A DNA stretch of 64,000 nucleotides from NCBI GenBank assembly GCA_038503035.1, contig JAVSML010024314.1:62001-126000 (forward strand), written 5' to 3'. Shown here one piece after another: positions 1 through 12,101 of the stretch (the first letter of the stretch is position 1; the number at the start of each line of letters is the position of its first letter). This stretch comes from Crocodylus rhombifer. Its lineage: Eukaryota; Chordata; Crocodylia; Crocodylidae. The notes beneath the pieces were generated by a model that worked only from the letters and a program-made list of their open reading frames with translations, was not told where the DNA came from and did not search any database. Position numbers and translations under genes: made by a program.

Positions 1-2199
1 GGTGGTTATAGAAAAACTGGTTCATAGGCAGAAGTTTCTTCCAAAATTCAGGCAATTACAGCTCAGAAGTTGAAAGTTGAAAATAAGAGGTTTTATATCC
101 CTTATATTTTTATTTTAACTAATAAAGCTGTATGTATGTATGAGTAACGAGAACTGACAACTGTCTCATTATTCATATATCCCATTTTCATTAGAATGTT
201 CCCATGTTCATATCATAAGTGAGAGTAAAGAGGAACTTCTGACTATTTCTTAGCCAGTATTCATTATTTTTCTTAATTATAACTAAACTGATTATCCTAC
301 TTCTTTCTCTGTGTAATATTCACTGACAAGGAGTGAGGTAAAGCAATCTTAAGGAAACTTGAGAGTAATTCTTGTTGACTCAGACAGGTTCTTTCTGTTT
401 ACCGGTTCTATTTGAATAATATTTCTCCAGAACCAAGAGCTGTTTGTAGGTGCCTACTACAACCCCACTGTTTTCTCTCCCTGTTGTGGTCCATTGGATA
501 GACTTGTATCTTCAAATGAATCATTGAAAGAATCAGAAATGTCAATGGTTTTGCTGTCCATACTTTGTCATTTTGCTCCAACTTTAGTAATACTTGAAAG
601 CCTGTCTTAGCATGGGGGGTGGGGGGGGGGTGGGCATAAACTGTGTTTGACACAAGGGAAAAGGAGCCAGCAGTGTGGTAGGAGGAAATAAAAACAATCT
701 GTGAAATTATGGATGTTCTCTGTATGTAACATGGCAGATAAAATAGAGAGGGAAGAGGCCACAAAGTTTCCCTTAGTATTCCAGTCAGATGACATAGCCA
801 TGGAAAGAATTACAGCTAGTTTCCCGAGTTCAGAGCAAGAACCCATATATATATGAAGGCATAGAAAAATATATCATTTCAGTCATTCCACTCCCACTCT
901 TTTCCCTTCCCTCTCCTTCCAGGACCAATTTTTCAAAGAGCTTTCTGACATGGCTGAGTCCCTTGACACATTAATGGTCTTTTAAATAAGGCAGATGCAT
1001 CATAGTCCTGGTAAAGATCCCCAAACCGGACATTCACGCTACTGTGTTGAGTGTCCTGTGTTGGCCTAAATGCTCTCAAGCGTCTCTTGGTCTGAGTAGG
1101 CTGTGGACTGAGTAGACTCTTTACTTGGCCTCTTTGGCATGCTTCCTGGGCACAAGTTTCTTCCTCCTTTGGCTGGTTTGAAGTGGAGCCAAGGTACCTC
1201 TGGTCTTGAAAGGATCCCTCTCTGTTCAGACCAACCGTCATTTGTCCCGGTGAATCCTTTCAAAGGTTCCAGACTTGCAGATTGTGGTTTTTAAAGCCTT
1301 CTGTTAATACCTTATTTCTTTGTTCTTGTTTATATTGATGTTATGATTTCTAAATTCCAGTCCCTATCAGAGAGAAATTGTTTTGTTGGGGGTGTGATCA
1401 ACCTTTTACCTTACAGTGTTCCCATTTGACTGGGATCCACTGAGGTTTAATGGCCTTCCGTTGCCCCTAATCCCAGGAAGTGTGTGACACAGCCCTGGTG
1501 CCTATGATAGCAATGGCAGACTCCACATTCTCTGAGTCATTTAATACTGAGAAGTTTCGTAAGATCAACCAGAAGTTAAAAGTTGACACATTTCCCAAAT
1601 CATTGCAGTAGGAAAGATACATTGCAGTTCAATAACTAGTAATGACTTTGTTTGAAAGCAGCCGATAAATTATCTAGCTGTGTGTGTGTGCATGCCCAAA
1701 TAACTCACACAGTGAAGACATCTGTAATTTCTTCCTCAAAAGCAAAATCAATTCTATTTGGCTTCTGTACTGAATGAAACTAGAAAGGTTTTGGAATATG
1801 ATGACTATATATTAATGGAAAGGACAGTAATTAAGAGGCCTAATTTGGGTGACCACCCATCTCTAATTGGGCAGGACAGTCCCAAAATAGGAAGGTCAAG
1901 TCTTGGTCCTGGCTGAATGATTCCAGGGGAGCATTTGTCTTGGATTCCTTGTATCATGTGCAGGGATCTGTTTTTTCTGTTCACCACAGAAAAATGTGGG
2001 AAATGGCAGGTTTTCCCTTGAAGGCCAGCAGCATTCCAGCCTGCAAGGTGCTGCTTGGGGATTGGGGGAGCAGGATGCAGGGGGTATCACGTGCATGTGT
2101 GTGTGTGCTCAAGTGCACGTGGCTGGGGATACAGCCAGGTGTGTGGAGAGTAGTTCCCAGAAAGTAAGTCTATGGTGGGGGTGGGGAGCATAGGTTGAG
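1..2199. other. AT-rich noncoding sequence, mostly unrecognised
   Basis: No exon, RNA gene or clear transposon was recognised. It contains a short poly-G/T tract near 613-633, a (TG)n stretch near 1680-1690 and another near 2097-2107. One minus-strand open frame (933-1241) is listed separately because its composition looks more protein-like than its neighbours. The sequence becomes abruptly GC-rich after about 2100. Confidence 0.5.
933..1241 (-). other. unrecognised 102-codon open frame
   Basis: An ATG-to-stop frame of 102 codons on the minus strand. The encoded stretch is polar and basic in the middle (TKRRLRAF) and ends with a mixed acidic and aromatic segment (FGDLYQDYDASALF). It has no hydrophobic run, signal peptide or family motif I recognise. 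An overlapping frame at 1066-1263 is also open, so chance openness is possible. No splice acceptor or polyadenylation signal could be assigned with confidence. It could be a terminal exon, a processed pseudogene fragment or noise. Confidence 0.15.
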
Positions 2200-2870
2200 G
2201 CCTCCACAGTGAGGGAGGCAGTGGGGCAGGGGTGTTGGCTGGGGTGTTGCCCAGCTGAGTGGGTGCACGGGACCCACAGCCGGGGTGGGAATGCATGGCT
2301 GCAGGGACAGATGTGGAATGGGGAGGTGTGGGCAGCTCATCCAGGGGGTTGTGGGGGTGAGGGGAGGGCTGGTTCCCTGTTGCTGGTGCATTCCTGGGGA
2401 GGGGGCACATACCCCCCCCATTTGTGCATGGGCTATGGTGGATGCGGGCTGCCTACTTATGGGCTCCGGGCTCCCTACCTTGCTGCTCTCCCCCCAGGGG
2501 CTCCATGGCCCAGCAGGTTGGACCTGGCATGGGAGGGTGTGGAGGCTCAGTGCTGCTACTGTTGAGAGGCCTGTGCTGCCATGGTGATGTGCCCCCTGTC
2601 TGCCCAGCAGTAGTGGGGGGTGGTGGTGGTGGCACTGAGTTGTGCCCCCTGTTGCTGCTGGCAGCACTCCCAAAGCAGGGAGTGCCTTGTGGTTGGTGAT
2701 ACGGGGCTCCCAGGGGGAGGGCAGCAAGGCAGGGAGTCCTGAGCCTGCAGTGGGCAGTCCGCATCTTTCCCTGTCCCTCATGGGCTCTGCTCCAGCCATG
2801 CTGCCAGGGGAGTGGGGTGGGTGGGTGGCAGGAAGGCATACATGTGTCCCACCTTTCCATTTTGAAAAGG
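2200..2870. repeat. GC-rich inverted-repeat block
   Basis: The block is G-rich on plus and interrupts AT-rich DNA. The segment at about 2438-2515 matches the reverse complement of about 2695-2790, with shared cores such as GGGCTCC, GAGAGCAGCAAGG and GGCAGCCCGCAT and roughly 70-80% identity by eye. This gives arms of about 80-95 bp around a 180-bp centre containing a (GGT)n run near 2617-2632. A 298-codon minus frame crosses the block but is compositional: it is proline, histidine and serine rich with no domain. Probably a foldback-type nonautonomous repeat. Confidence 0.45.
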
Positions 2871-3529
2871 TGGTCACTCTAGGGCTAATGTGACTCTCTG
2901 CCCCAGGGTTGTGGGGGGTTAAAAAGAGAGGGGTAGGGCCACTCCAAACCCAGGAAAACCAGACCCAGACCAACCCAGATAGCTGGATTGAACTATAGCC
3001 CCTAGACAGCTTTTGAGGACTAGCAGGAAGGCAAATAGGAGTGAGGAGCTGCAAGGCAGGAAGCATGTTGTCCAGAGCCGCATGGAAGGAGCAGGGGAGA
3101 GGCCCTGCTCCCTAATATGCTCCATGCATCATTGAAAGAGGCCCCAGGGAGATTGTGGAGGAGCCTGATCTGAGTGTAGCTGGGAGAAGTATTGACTTCT
3201 TCCTCATTTAGAAGATGGGTTATACTGCAGATTGCAATTCTAATTACCATGTATGTGTGATGAAAATGTCACTTTGTGTGGCTTAACAGCATCATACTGT
3301 ACACGTGCAAGTGTTTTGGGGGTTTTAAATGAGTTTGCATTGCATCCCGATGTAGTTTAGTGTGCAGTGTTGCAAATTGCAATAATGCAGGTGTCAGCTC
3401 ACTACCCAGATGTGGGAGCAGAGGGCAGGCTATGCCGGGGTGGGGAGGGGTGGGAGAGGATCGGTTCCCCTGCTGCTTTTGCCTTCAGGAGGCTCCTGCA
3501 GCTGCCAGGACACTTGAGGCTTCATGGGA

Positions 3530-4240
3530 ATGGCCTGGCTTGGCCCTAGGGCAGTGTGGGAAGGCAGCAGGAGAGTGTCTGGGTTTGCTGGTGGCAGAAG
3601 AAGATGGCAGGGATAGTGCACAGGGTGCTGCAAGTCCGGGCAGGTTGCCAATGGCTGGGTGCTACCATAGCTTGGAGGCACCCAATCCAATACTTTCCCA
3701 AGCCCACCTGGGCTTCCAGGACCCTGTGCACCATCTCCACCACCTTCTCTGGCTGCTAGCATGCTCAGCTGCCCTCCTGCTGTCTTCTTGCACTGCTCCA
3801 AGGGCAAGCTGGGTGGGCTGGCAGCCAGAGAAGGTATCAGAGACAGTGCACGGGGTTCTGGAAGCCCGGGTGGGCTCAGGAAAGTGTTAGATCAGGTGCC
3901 TCTGAGCTGAGGCAGCACCTGGCTAGCTAGCAGCCCGCCTGTGTGTGGCCCACATCCCATGCATCATCCCCACCACCTTCTCCAGTTGCCAGCAAACCCA
4001 GCCGCCCTCCTTCTGCCTCCCTGCACTGCCTCAGGGGCAAGCCAGCCTGTTCCTGGGTGGTCCTAGGCATCCTCCCGGGTGGGCTGCTAGTGCGCTGGGT
4101 GCTGCCTCAGCTCAGGGCTGGGGAAGAGTTGTATTGAGTTGGATGCTGCTTCTGAGCTGGGGCAGCACTTGGCCTGCTGGCAGCCCACCCAGGCGACCCC
4201 AGGGGCCATCACTACTGTGGAGGGAAGGACTGGGTCCCCC
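3530..4240. repeat. tandem array of alternating inverted repeats, ~230-bp period
   Basis: The same sequence recurs in alternating orientation. Plus-oriented copies lie near 3540-3650 and 3795-3930, with a partial copy near 4140-4195. Minus-oriented copies lie near 3660-3790 and 3925-4090. Landmarks are GGCAGnnAGAAGG at 3593 and 3820 (227 bp apart) and its complement CCACCTTCTC near 3739 and 3972 (about 233 bp apart). CTGAGCTGAGGCAGCACC-like boxes occur near 3902, 4106 (inverted) and 4154. Each unit is thus itself an imperfect palindrome repeated in tandem. No coding content is credible. Confidence 0.6.
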
Positions 4241-4248
4241 CGCAGCTC

Positions 4249-5575
4249 AACATACAATGAGCCCACTATAACATACACTCCAGCTGTTCGAGGGCTGCTT
4301 AGCCCACCAGTGGTTCACACTCTGGCTGTGGGCAGGCTCCGGCTCTGTGGGGGAGGGGGAAAGGTTCAGGCCCCTTGTCATGATGTGATGGAAAAATTTG
4401 AAACAGTTTAGTCCTCAGGGTTTTATTCTATACAGGGTTTTTATTCTTTTCAATTTAGGGGGCATAGAATAAAACCTTGAGGATTAAACCTCTGTCACGT
4501 ATACAAGCATCCCATGTGTATAAATAAATACAACCTGTTTTGTTAGTAGCCTCTTATTAAATTGAAGTATTTGTGGGAAACTGAGTCACCACTGCCACAC
4601 ACCTGCACTCCCTTGCAAGACAGGTTACACTAACATTTTAGGCCTTCAGAGCCTATAGTTTAAGAAGCACAGGTCTCTTGGCTCTATGGATCTCTTTTCC
4701 CTCCCAATAATAGATGCTAGGCATAAAAAAAGACCTACTTTATTAGATCATCTTGTTCATCCCTCTGCTGAGCCTAGAGCTAGTCTTCATATAAAAAATA
4801 TGTTGGATTGAGGCTCGGTCCATGGATTAGTACATGAACAGAAAGGACTAACTCATATCCTCAGAGGTATTTTAGGTGCCAAACTCCCATGGAAATCCAA
4901 TGGTATATTGCACAGCAGATTTTTCTGCATGTGCAAATACATTCAATGAACACATGTTTCTAACTGTAAAATCAGGAGTAAGGCATTTCAAATTCTTCCG
5001 ATGACCTGAGCCTTAAGTCATTTGCTGACTTCCTTTCTAGGTAGCGGAGAGACTCCATTTGTTTTCTAAGTACGTACATTTCTGAACCTTATTTATTATA
5101 CTCTCTGTTACATTTTGTGCCTAGGATGATAAGGTTCCAAATACAGCTATACCTAATACATGTTTGTTACAGTGCACTATGACTTCCAGCTATACTGCAC
5201 GCCACTATAAACACCCCCCTTATAAAATCTAGTTCACTGGAACACTCAAAGTTGCTAGCTGCTAGGGAATGCTTTTTAATGAGGGTAAAGAGTACTTGAA
5301 CACATCTACAACTTGGCAGCTCTTCTTGCTTTTTATAAGCTACTATACACTTCAGAGAGAAAATATCTTAGGGGCTGCTTTTTAATGAGACAAGTTTACT
5401 TAAGAGCTGAGTGAATCTGGTGCCAGTAGTTCTGTTTTGTTCTAGCTTAATATTAGGCTTGTCAAAGTTCTTACATAGTCTCCTGGGTGTTTCTGTATTG
5501 CATACCTTATGAAGCTGCTTTTGGGAGCCAACAATTTTGGCTGGAGTGTATGTTATAGTGGGTTCATTATATGTT
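4249..5575. mobile_element. putative TIR-bounded segment, 36-nt inverted ends
   Basis: Bases 4249-4284 and 5540-5575 are inverted copies of each other with about 34 of 36 positions matching; the core is GCTGGAGTGTATGTTATA. Such close identity in otherwise diverged DNA suggests the two ends of one element, or two copies of one terminal sequence in opposite orientation. The interior carries the small hairpin element at 4377-4505 and AT-rich unrecognised DNA. No transposase reading frame is present. Confidence 0.4.
4377..4505 (-). mobile_element. small hairpin MITE, copy A
   Basis: Inverted arms lie around 4411-4435 and 4466-4491 (TTAGTCCTCAGGGTTTTATT against its complement), separated by a short AT-rich loop. 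The right end CTGTCACGTATACA matches, in reverse complement, the left end of a second copy at 19743-19833. The two share the core ATTCTATGCCCCCTAAATTG. It is a nonautonomous element that folds back on itself. The superfamily is not assigned. Confidence 0.6.
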
Positions 5576-7733
5576 CCTTATTTTTTTTAAGCATATAAAA
5601 GGTAGCCTTATATGAAACATCCATGGAGTAAGGACGAGATTTTTCCTTTCTTGCTCTACATTTTTCTGAGCCCAAGCTATAGAGATTCAGATTTCAAAGT
5701 ATGAGAATTGTTTTGGATTCAAGGCCTTGGCTTGGCCTAGTACAAGGATAGGGGCAATTAGTGTGGTTTTAGATTTTGAAAATCCCTAGACTTTCAGGGT
5801 GATCAGCTCTTGGGTTTTAGTTTGGCCCTGGATTTTTTGTAACAACTATACTAAAGGATTCCTTACTTATCCTGCTGACACAAGTGCTCATTCATACACA
5901 GCTTTTCCAGGCACATATGTCACATTGTCTTGAAACCAGTGCTGTTTATTACCTACTTTAAAGTTTATATCCAGATGGGTACCACAGTAAAAGAAGAGTG
6001 GACTGAGAATTTAGTGTACCTAACCCATCTGTTTGTAGAGTTCCTAGGGCAGAACCTTGACCATGTTCTCTTTGGGAACAGGAAACTTTCCAAGTGAAAG
6101 AGCTGCTTTTATGGGAAAAACTTTGGGCTGGTATAAAACTATGTAAGGGATGCGTCAACTGGTGGGTAAGATTGTTCAACATTACGCTTGAGCTAAAAGT
6201 GACCCCTATTTCAGAGAATCGCAAAGGTGGCATGAAGCCATAACTTATGCAGGACCTTGATTTTTAGTAGGATTCTGTTACCTAAGAACTTACTTACATA
6301 GTTGTAAAAGAAATCAGTCGCCTCATATCAGTTAAGGTGTTTTGATCATTCCACTTTCTTCTGCAGAAATCTCCAAGTTATGCTTGCTTCCAATCTTCAC
6401 AAATGATTTCTGAGAGACTCAGATTAATGGTCTGAATCGGAGGGAGAAGGATTGCTTATATGTGAATATGAATGAGATGATGTTGTACTACTGAACATTC
6501 ACCTGAATACCAAAATATTGTATATGTTTTGGTTATCTGGCAAGTAATCATAAGAGGGTTATTTAGCTTTTTCATTTGCATGATATCTGATCTTTCCAAA
6601 TATCCTTGCTCTCCCTCTTTTAATGCATATTAGTTTGGGCACTAAACTAACTAACTATTGCACAGTTTAAGCGTATTAATATAATGTTTGTTCATAGACA
6701 ACTTTAATACATTTCTTAATATTCATTGAACTGAAACAAAATATAAGAACGAGTGGATTTTTTATATAGACACTATGTTTTGATTTAGTTCTTGGGAAAA
6801 ATTTTGTAGTCTTTGTGTTCATGCCCTTTGTTCTTAGACCCTGAGGCTTGCCTTGCCTTGCCTTCAGTACACTCACAGCACTTACTGCTCGTAATCAAGT
6901 CAATGGTAATGATAAACTGTCATGTTTCTAGGTCTCAGCTTTTCTCTGAAATATAGTCCATAGTTTACCAGCTGTGATCATCAAAGCCTATTACGCTTTC
7001 TCAATTCCCTGCCAGTAACAGGGGTCTCAGGCAATGGTAATGTTTTCATCTCTCCTGTTCTCCATCAGTGGCACATTTTTTTTTTTTTAAAGGACCGATA
7101 TAACTGCCCTACTTTTATTTATTTATTTATTCATTCTTTAGATTTATATTCCTCCTTCCCTCAGAAGACTCAGGACAGCTTACAATAAAAGACCAAACAA
7201 CCCATGAGATAGGAAACAATGATGGACTTCCCGACAATCTGGACTTCTAAAACTCTCTCCCACTCCTGCTTCCCTGCCTATCACTTGGGACAGCAAAACC
7301 TCTAGTCCATTGTTTCCCAAATTTTTGATAACTTTTTTCCAGATTCAGATTGGCTGCATGCTTCACTTCCTGGTCCATGTGCTGGATCCAGTCTTTGGAC
7401 ACTATCCTGCTGATCAGGGCTTCTCTGGCTGGGGCCCCATCCAGACCGTTTTTGTGGCACACCTTTTGCAAATCACTTCTCTAGCCCTTCCCAGTGTTCC
7501 CAACCTCCATTCACTTGTAGGTATAGAAAACCAGGAGCGGATCCAGGATTTGGCAAAGTGGGGTTCAGGAACCATCCACCCCCACTCCCAGCCTCCTCTT
7601 CACCCCACTTGAACTGACAGGGATGCACCCTGCCACAGCAAGCTCTGGGGACTTTTTAAAAAAGTCCTCCATGCTTACAGGGACATCCCCTCCTAGGAAT
7701 GTAAATATCATATAAAAAAAAAAAAAAGTCTGT
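5576..7733. other. AT-rich noncoding sequence
   Basis: No gene or complete transposon was recognised. There is a (CCTTG)n run near 6847-6865 and a (TTTA)n microsatellite near 7111-7130. The stretch 7140-7500 has the feel of a diverged repeat, but no family was identified. Confidence 0.4.
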
Positions 7734-8170
7734 TTAACCTCATCTAATTATACTGGGTAAACAGTTAACCGATAACACAGCAGCTCGGACACAGCTGCTG
7801 CTGGGAGCTGCTCCGGACTCCCCGGGCTCTTTGAGGGCCTTGGGGGGTAGAAAGTGGGGTGAGGTGGTGGCAAGCCTAGCCAGACAACACAGCCTATGAA
7901 GCCCCATGTTGGGAGGGAGCATCTGTGAATGAGCAGCTAATTGTATAACTGATGAGGCATTAGGCTGCCTGCTGTTTTTCTCTTAGGCTATGGGCACTAA
8001 TCCCTGGTCCTCCTCCATACTCTCCTGCCTGCCTGCCCTTCTTGTTCCTGCTGGGGCACTATGTGGCTTCCCTTCCTCCCCTTCCATGCCAGACTGTACC
8101 CCACCCTGTGCTAAACAGTAACTGGTAAACTATCAGTTACGGGTTATCAGTGGGTTTATTGGTTAAATGA
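7734..8170. mobile_element. putative nonautonomous DNA transposon with TTTAACC-type ends
   Basis: The left edge carries GTTTAACCTCATCTAATT followed by AACAGTTAACCGATAAC. The right edge, read in reverse complement, carries ATTTAACCAATAAACCC and related TAACTGATA motifs. Between them is a GC-rich core unlike the flanks. The ends are diverged, and a target-site duplication could not be defined. Confidence 0.35.
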
Positions 8171-9613
8171 TCCCTACCCTCTCTAACTCCCCCTTCCCCT
8201 TTCCTGGTGCTGCTGCTTTCCCCACTGTCCTGGGGGAGTAGAAGTGTCAAAGCCACTCCTGCCCACACCAGCTGGGGGACCTGTGGGCTGGGAACAGTAA
8301 CAGCTGTAGCTGGTGAGAAGTGGGTTCCCCCACCCTGCCTGCTTCTCTGGGGAGCAAGTGCAGGAAAGGGGAACCCCCTGCCTACCACATGCCCTGCTTT
8401 CACTGTTCCAGCAGCTTTGAGGCTGTGTGCCACCCCAGACCAAGGGAAAGCAGCAACAGCAAGGGGAAGGGGTGAGGGAAAGGTAGGGAAGAGGATGTGC
8501 CTGAGCATGAAAGGGAAAGAAGGGGGGGATTCTTATATGTTCTGAAGACCTTAAAAAATCTCTAGAGGCTCCTGGGCTGGAACCAAGCTACTGTACCCCC
8601 TCTAGGTCCGCCCCTGTCGAAAACGTCTTCCTCTACCCCCTTCCATCACCCACCCATTTCCATGCCCCTATTTCTCACCGATGGGAAAGCACTCTGCCCT
8701 TCCCCAACTTCTGTCATGATCTGATATCCTCTTTGTTCCACAGAGGGGTTGTGGTTGTCCCTTCAAATTGACAAATACTTCCCACCCCACCACCCAAAGA
8801 ACATGACGTTTGATTCAAAAGAACAACAACAGGAAAATAAGGAAATGCCTTCTGCCACTGCCAAAAGGCAACAACAAAGTATGCCCTTCTGTGTCACCCT
8901 TTGGTAGTATCCTGAGGGCAAAGCAGGTCCAAAGGTGCCTGCCCTAGGGAGTCCTGTCAATTCTGGAGGGGCTGCAGGCTAGCCAGATCCTTCTCCCTCA
9001 GTTGTGATGACCAAGAAGTCTTTGGGCTTGATTAAAAGGATTTGGATGAAACTTAGGTGATGGTGGTGGTCATGTTGTGTCCTGACCTGGATGGCCTGGA
9101 GCATACCCTGCCTGCTTGCTCCTGCTAACACACTCTAAACTCAGAAGTATGCCAGTGAAGCTGATGAGAGGTGTCCCTTCTGGCCAGTTTCCAGCATGTT
9201 TGACAGATGCTGCTAGGGAGGTCCCTGGAGATATCTCTTCAGCTTACTTCTATGTTTGGAGCATGTGTGGAAATGTATTTGTGCAAAACTTTCTCAGGGC
9301 TGTCCCAGGTGGGGTAGGCTGCTACCATTGTGAAGACATGTGTCAAATGGTTAGTGATATACAATGGATGTGTAGGCAGTCAGATGAGGGAATCTAACAA
9401 CCAAGCCTTTATGGTTTGATGAAACTGCAATTTCTTAGCGTTACTTTACACTAAATCCAGCAACAGTTTTTTAAATTTGTTTTCAGTTTCTGAATCTGAA
9501 CATTTGCTGGTAGAAAAACTTGAGATGTGAAAATATAATAAAGTCTAATTTTGAGATAAATAGGCATATTTCTTTTTGCACATGGAAGGCAACAAAGGAA
9601 AGAAAGTGTAAAT
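8171..9613. other. mixed GC-rich and AT-rich noncoding sequence
   Basis: A GC-rich, purine/pyrimidine-asymmetric stretch (8171-8545) gives several open frames on both strands by composition only. The remainder is unrecognised noncoding DNA. Confidence 0.35.
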
Positions 9614-9993
9614 TAGTGGTCACCAGCCGGTCGACTGGGGAGCCCCTGATAGTCGATTTCAGTCTGGGGATTCAGCCGCCTTGCCCTGCACACATATTGG
9701 AAGGGGGAGGGGCAAATGTCCCCTGGGCCTCCACCAGGGTGCGTGCAGCGGCAGGACCCCCACCCCCGCCATGCACCTGAATGAGCTGCCTGGGCTCTGA
9801 CCATCCCCTAGTCCGGCCCAGCCTGACCAACCCCCACTCGCCCCGCTGCACTCCCTCCCTAACCATGGAGGCCTTGATCTGCCTCCTCTCCCCAGACTGA
9901 CCTGCTGAGTGGGGAGGGGGTGGGCATGGTAGATCCTGGATTCCCCTTTACTTCAAAAAGTTATCTTTACCATAAAAAGTTTGGAGACCGCTG
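9614..9993. mobile_element. hAT-like MITE with 8-bp target duplication
   Basis: The left end TAGTGGTCACCAGCC and the reverse complement of the right end CAGCGGTCTCCAAAC form short terminal inverted repeats of hAT style (CAGYGGTC-CCAA). The flanking octamers GTGTAAAT (9606-9613) and TTGCAAAT (9994-10001) agree at six of eight positions, as expected for an aged hAT target-site duplication. The 380-bp interior is GC-rich and noncoding. Confidence 0.65.
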
Positions 9994-12101
9994 TTGCAAA
10001 TGGTTAGATCCTGGGACATAGGAGGATATTTGAAGGTAGATTTTGGGCTTGGCTTGTGAGGGGAGTGTGCAGATTCTCTTTAAAGGAAAGCTCAAGAACA
10101 TAGCTCTGGTTTAGTACATAAGGTTCAAGGTGTTAACAACAGCCAGGTCAGGAGTACAGGTTAAAACATGTTTGTTTTCTGACCCAGTTAAGCAGCACAG
10201 TTTCAGTTTGTAGTGTGGAAGGGACTTTGACAGTGCTGCCAAGTCTGGCTATATTGGATATATTTGGATATAGGATAGAGGCTTAATATGAGATTAGCGT
10301 TTGTCCTTAGCCTCCATTCTGAATCACCCTTTGTACGTTAATAGCAGCTTTAGCTAGCCCTACAAGAAAACTTTTGGATCATGTAGAACTCTTTCCAAAA
10401 ATATCTTAGTCACTGCTATAACTCATTTTATGTTGAGGGAGGATGACAAATGCATGCAGATCCTCGATATGTTTTCCATTTCAGAGGAGCCCTGTGAAAC
10501 TGAAAGGAGTGACTTTGGCATACTTTTTACCGAAAGAAATGCACTACAGTAGCATATGGAATTAATAACCTTTATTTCAGGCTTATAGAGTGGTAATGTA
10601 TGAGCCATTCCAACCTTCTACAGGCTGTTATGTACAACATGCAGAGTGACTTCCAGCTGAGGGAAGCTTAGCACAGTTTCTACTGACTCAGCTACAGGGA
10701 GACTTCTTTTTGGCTCACCTGGTAAAATAGGCTGCCTCTGAATCATGAGGGCGCCAGTTCATCTTTTAGATGTGGTAATGTGCAGGTGCAACACCCAGTG
10801 ATCTTCCCACTGGATGGGGTATTCCACTAACTGGTTAAGTCTGCTCTAACGTCTGGCCACCAGTTGGCAGTTTATTGAGAGTTTCCGCTTAGAAATAGCC
10901 ACCCCCACTGAAAATCCAGCTGTGTCAGCATAGCAGCCAACTGGATGAGCCTATTTTCATGAAGACGTCATTAGAAATTATTTGAATTCCAGCAGTTTTT
11001 TAGTGGGTCTGATTCAAAGCTCATTGAAGCATTTAAGTGTTTAAATGCTATTAAGATACTGTGTGGAGGCAATTACTGTATCTTCTTATTCTCCTTGGCA
11101 CTATTACCAGATTCACCTTAAGTTAAAATGAATTTGCTTCACTGACAATGATATCATATATAATCTCATCTCTGTTTCGGCCCATCCCTCTCTCTGCCTC
11201 ATCCTCACGAATAATAATTATTAGTCATTGTGGTTGTCATGTCACCATTTATTTGCAGAGGAGGAAACAGATGGTTCACAATTTTTGATTAATATTAACT
11301 TATTCGTCATAGGGAATCATGAGAAACCAGGTATTCTTTGAGAAATAACATAAAGCAGGGGTGGTCATCCTGTGGCATGGCTGCTGCAAGTGGCATGGAT
11401 AGCCTCTATGTGTTACATGGCAGACTGGGGTGGGGGAATGTAGCTCAGTGGCAGATAAGGCAGGGAGCAGAAAGCAGAGCACCAGATCAGGCAGGGTGCA
11501 CAGGGCAGGAAGCATAAAGTAGAGCAGCAAATTGGGTAAGAGGAGCATGAGAATTCCTGTTCCACAGACTTGGTCCCCAGCCAGGCTCTGATCCTGACCC
11601 TGGTGGCCCAGACTCAGAACCATGATGTAGAAGATGGGGGCAGCTTGGACAAGACCCTCACTGAGCGAGCAGGCAGACATCAGCAATCCATCACCAACTC
11701 CTGGTAAGTCTGTGATCCCAGGGGAAAAGATGTGTTCAGGTGCCTAGGGATATGAGGAGGGGCATGGCATGGGGAAGACTTGGAGCTCTGGGGTGTTTCA
11801 TGGCTTGCAGGCACCTCGGGCCTTTAGCTGTAGTGAAGTGCCTAGGTGCAGGGGTTACGGTCAGTGCCCCTGTGATTTACCAGGAGGGCTGGGGGCATTG
11901 TGTTCCTCACAGTGCAGGGGAGGTGTGAACTAGTGGCACACCCATACTTGGGCTGCAGGAATTGTGTATGGTTTGATGACCAGTCAGGGCACTCAGTGGC
12001 CTAGTCAGGGGTTAATTGGTTCATGTGAAACCCTACCCCTTCCCAGCAATGACTGCATGAAGCCCAACTCCTGCCCTAGCTGCCTAATAATGGGTGCCAC
12101 C
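9994..12101. other. noncoding sequence with a possible hAT end
   Basis: No exon was recognised. A CAGGGGTGGTCATCCTGTGGC-like sequence beginning near 11355 resembles a hAT terminus, but no partner end was found. The rest is AT-rich and unrecognised. Confidence 0.35.

Noticed and set aside
2170..3066. 298-codon minus-strand frame
   Set aside because: Lies in a GC-rich inverted-repeat island. The translation is proline, serine and histidine rich with no domain, and all other frames are also open there.
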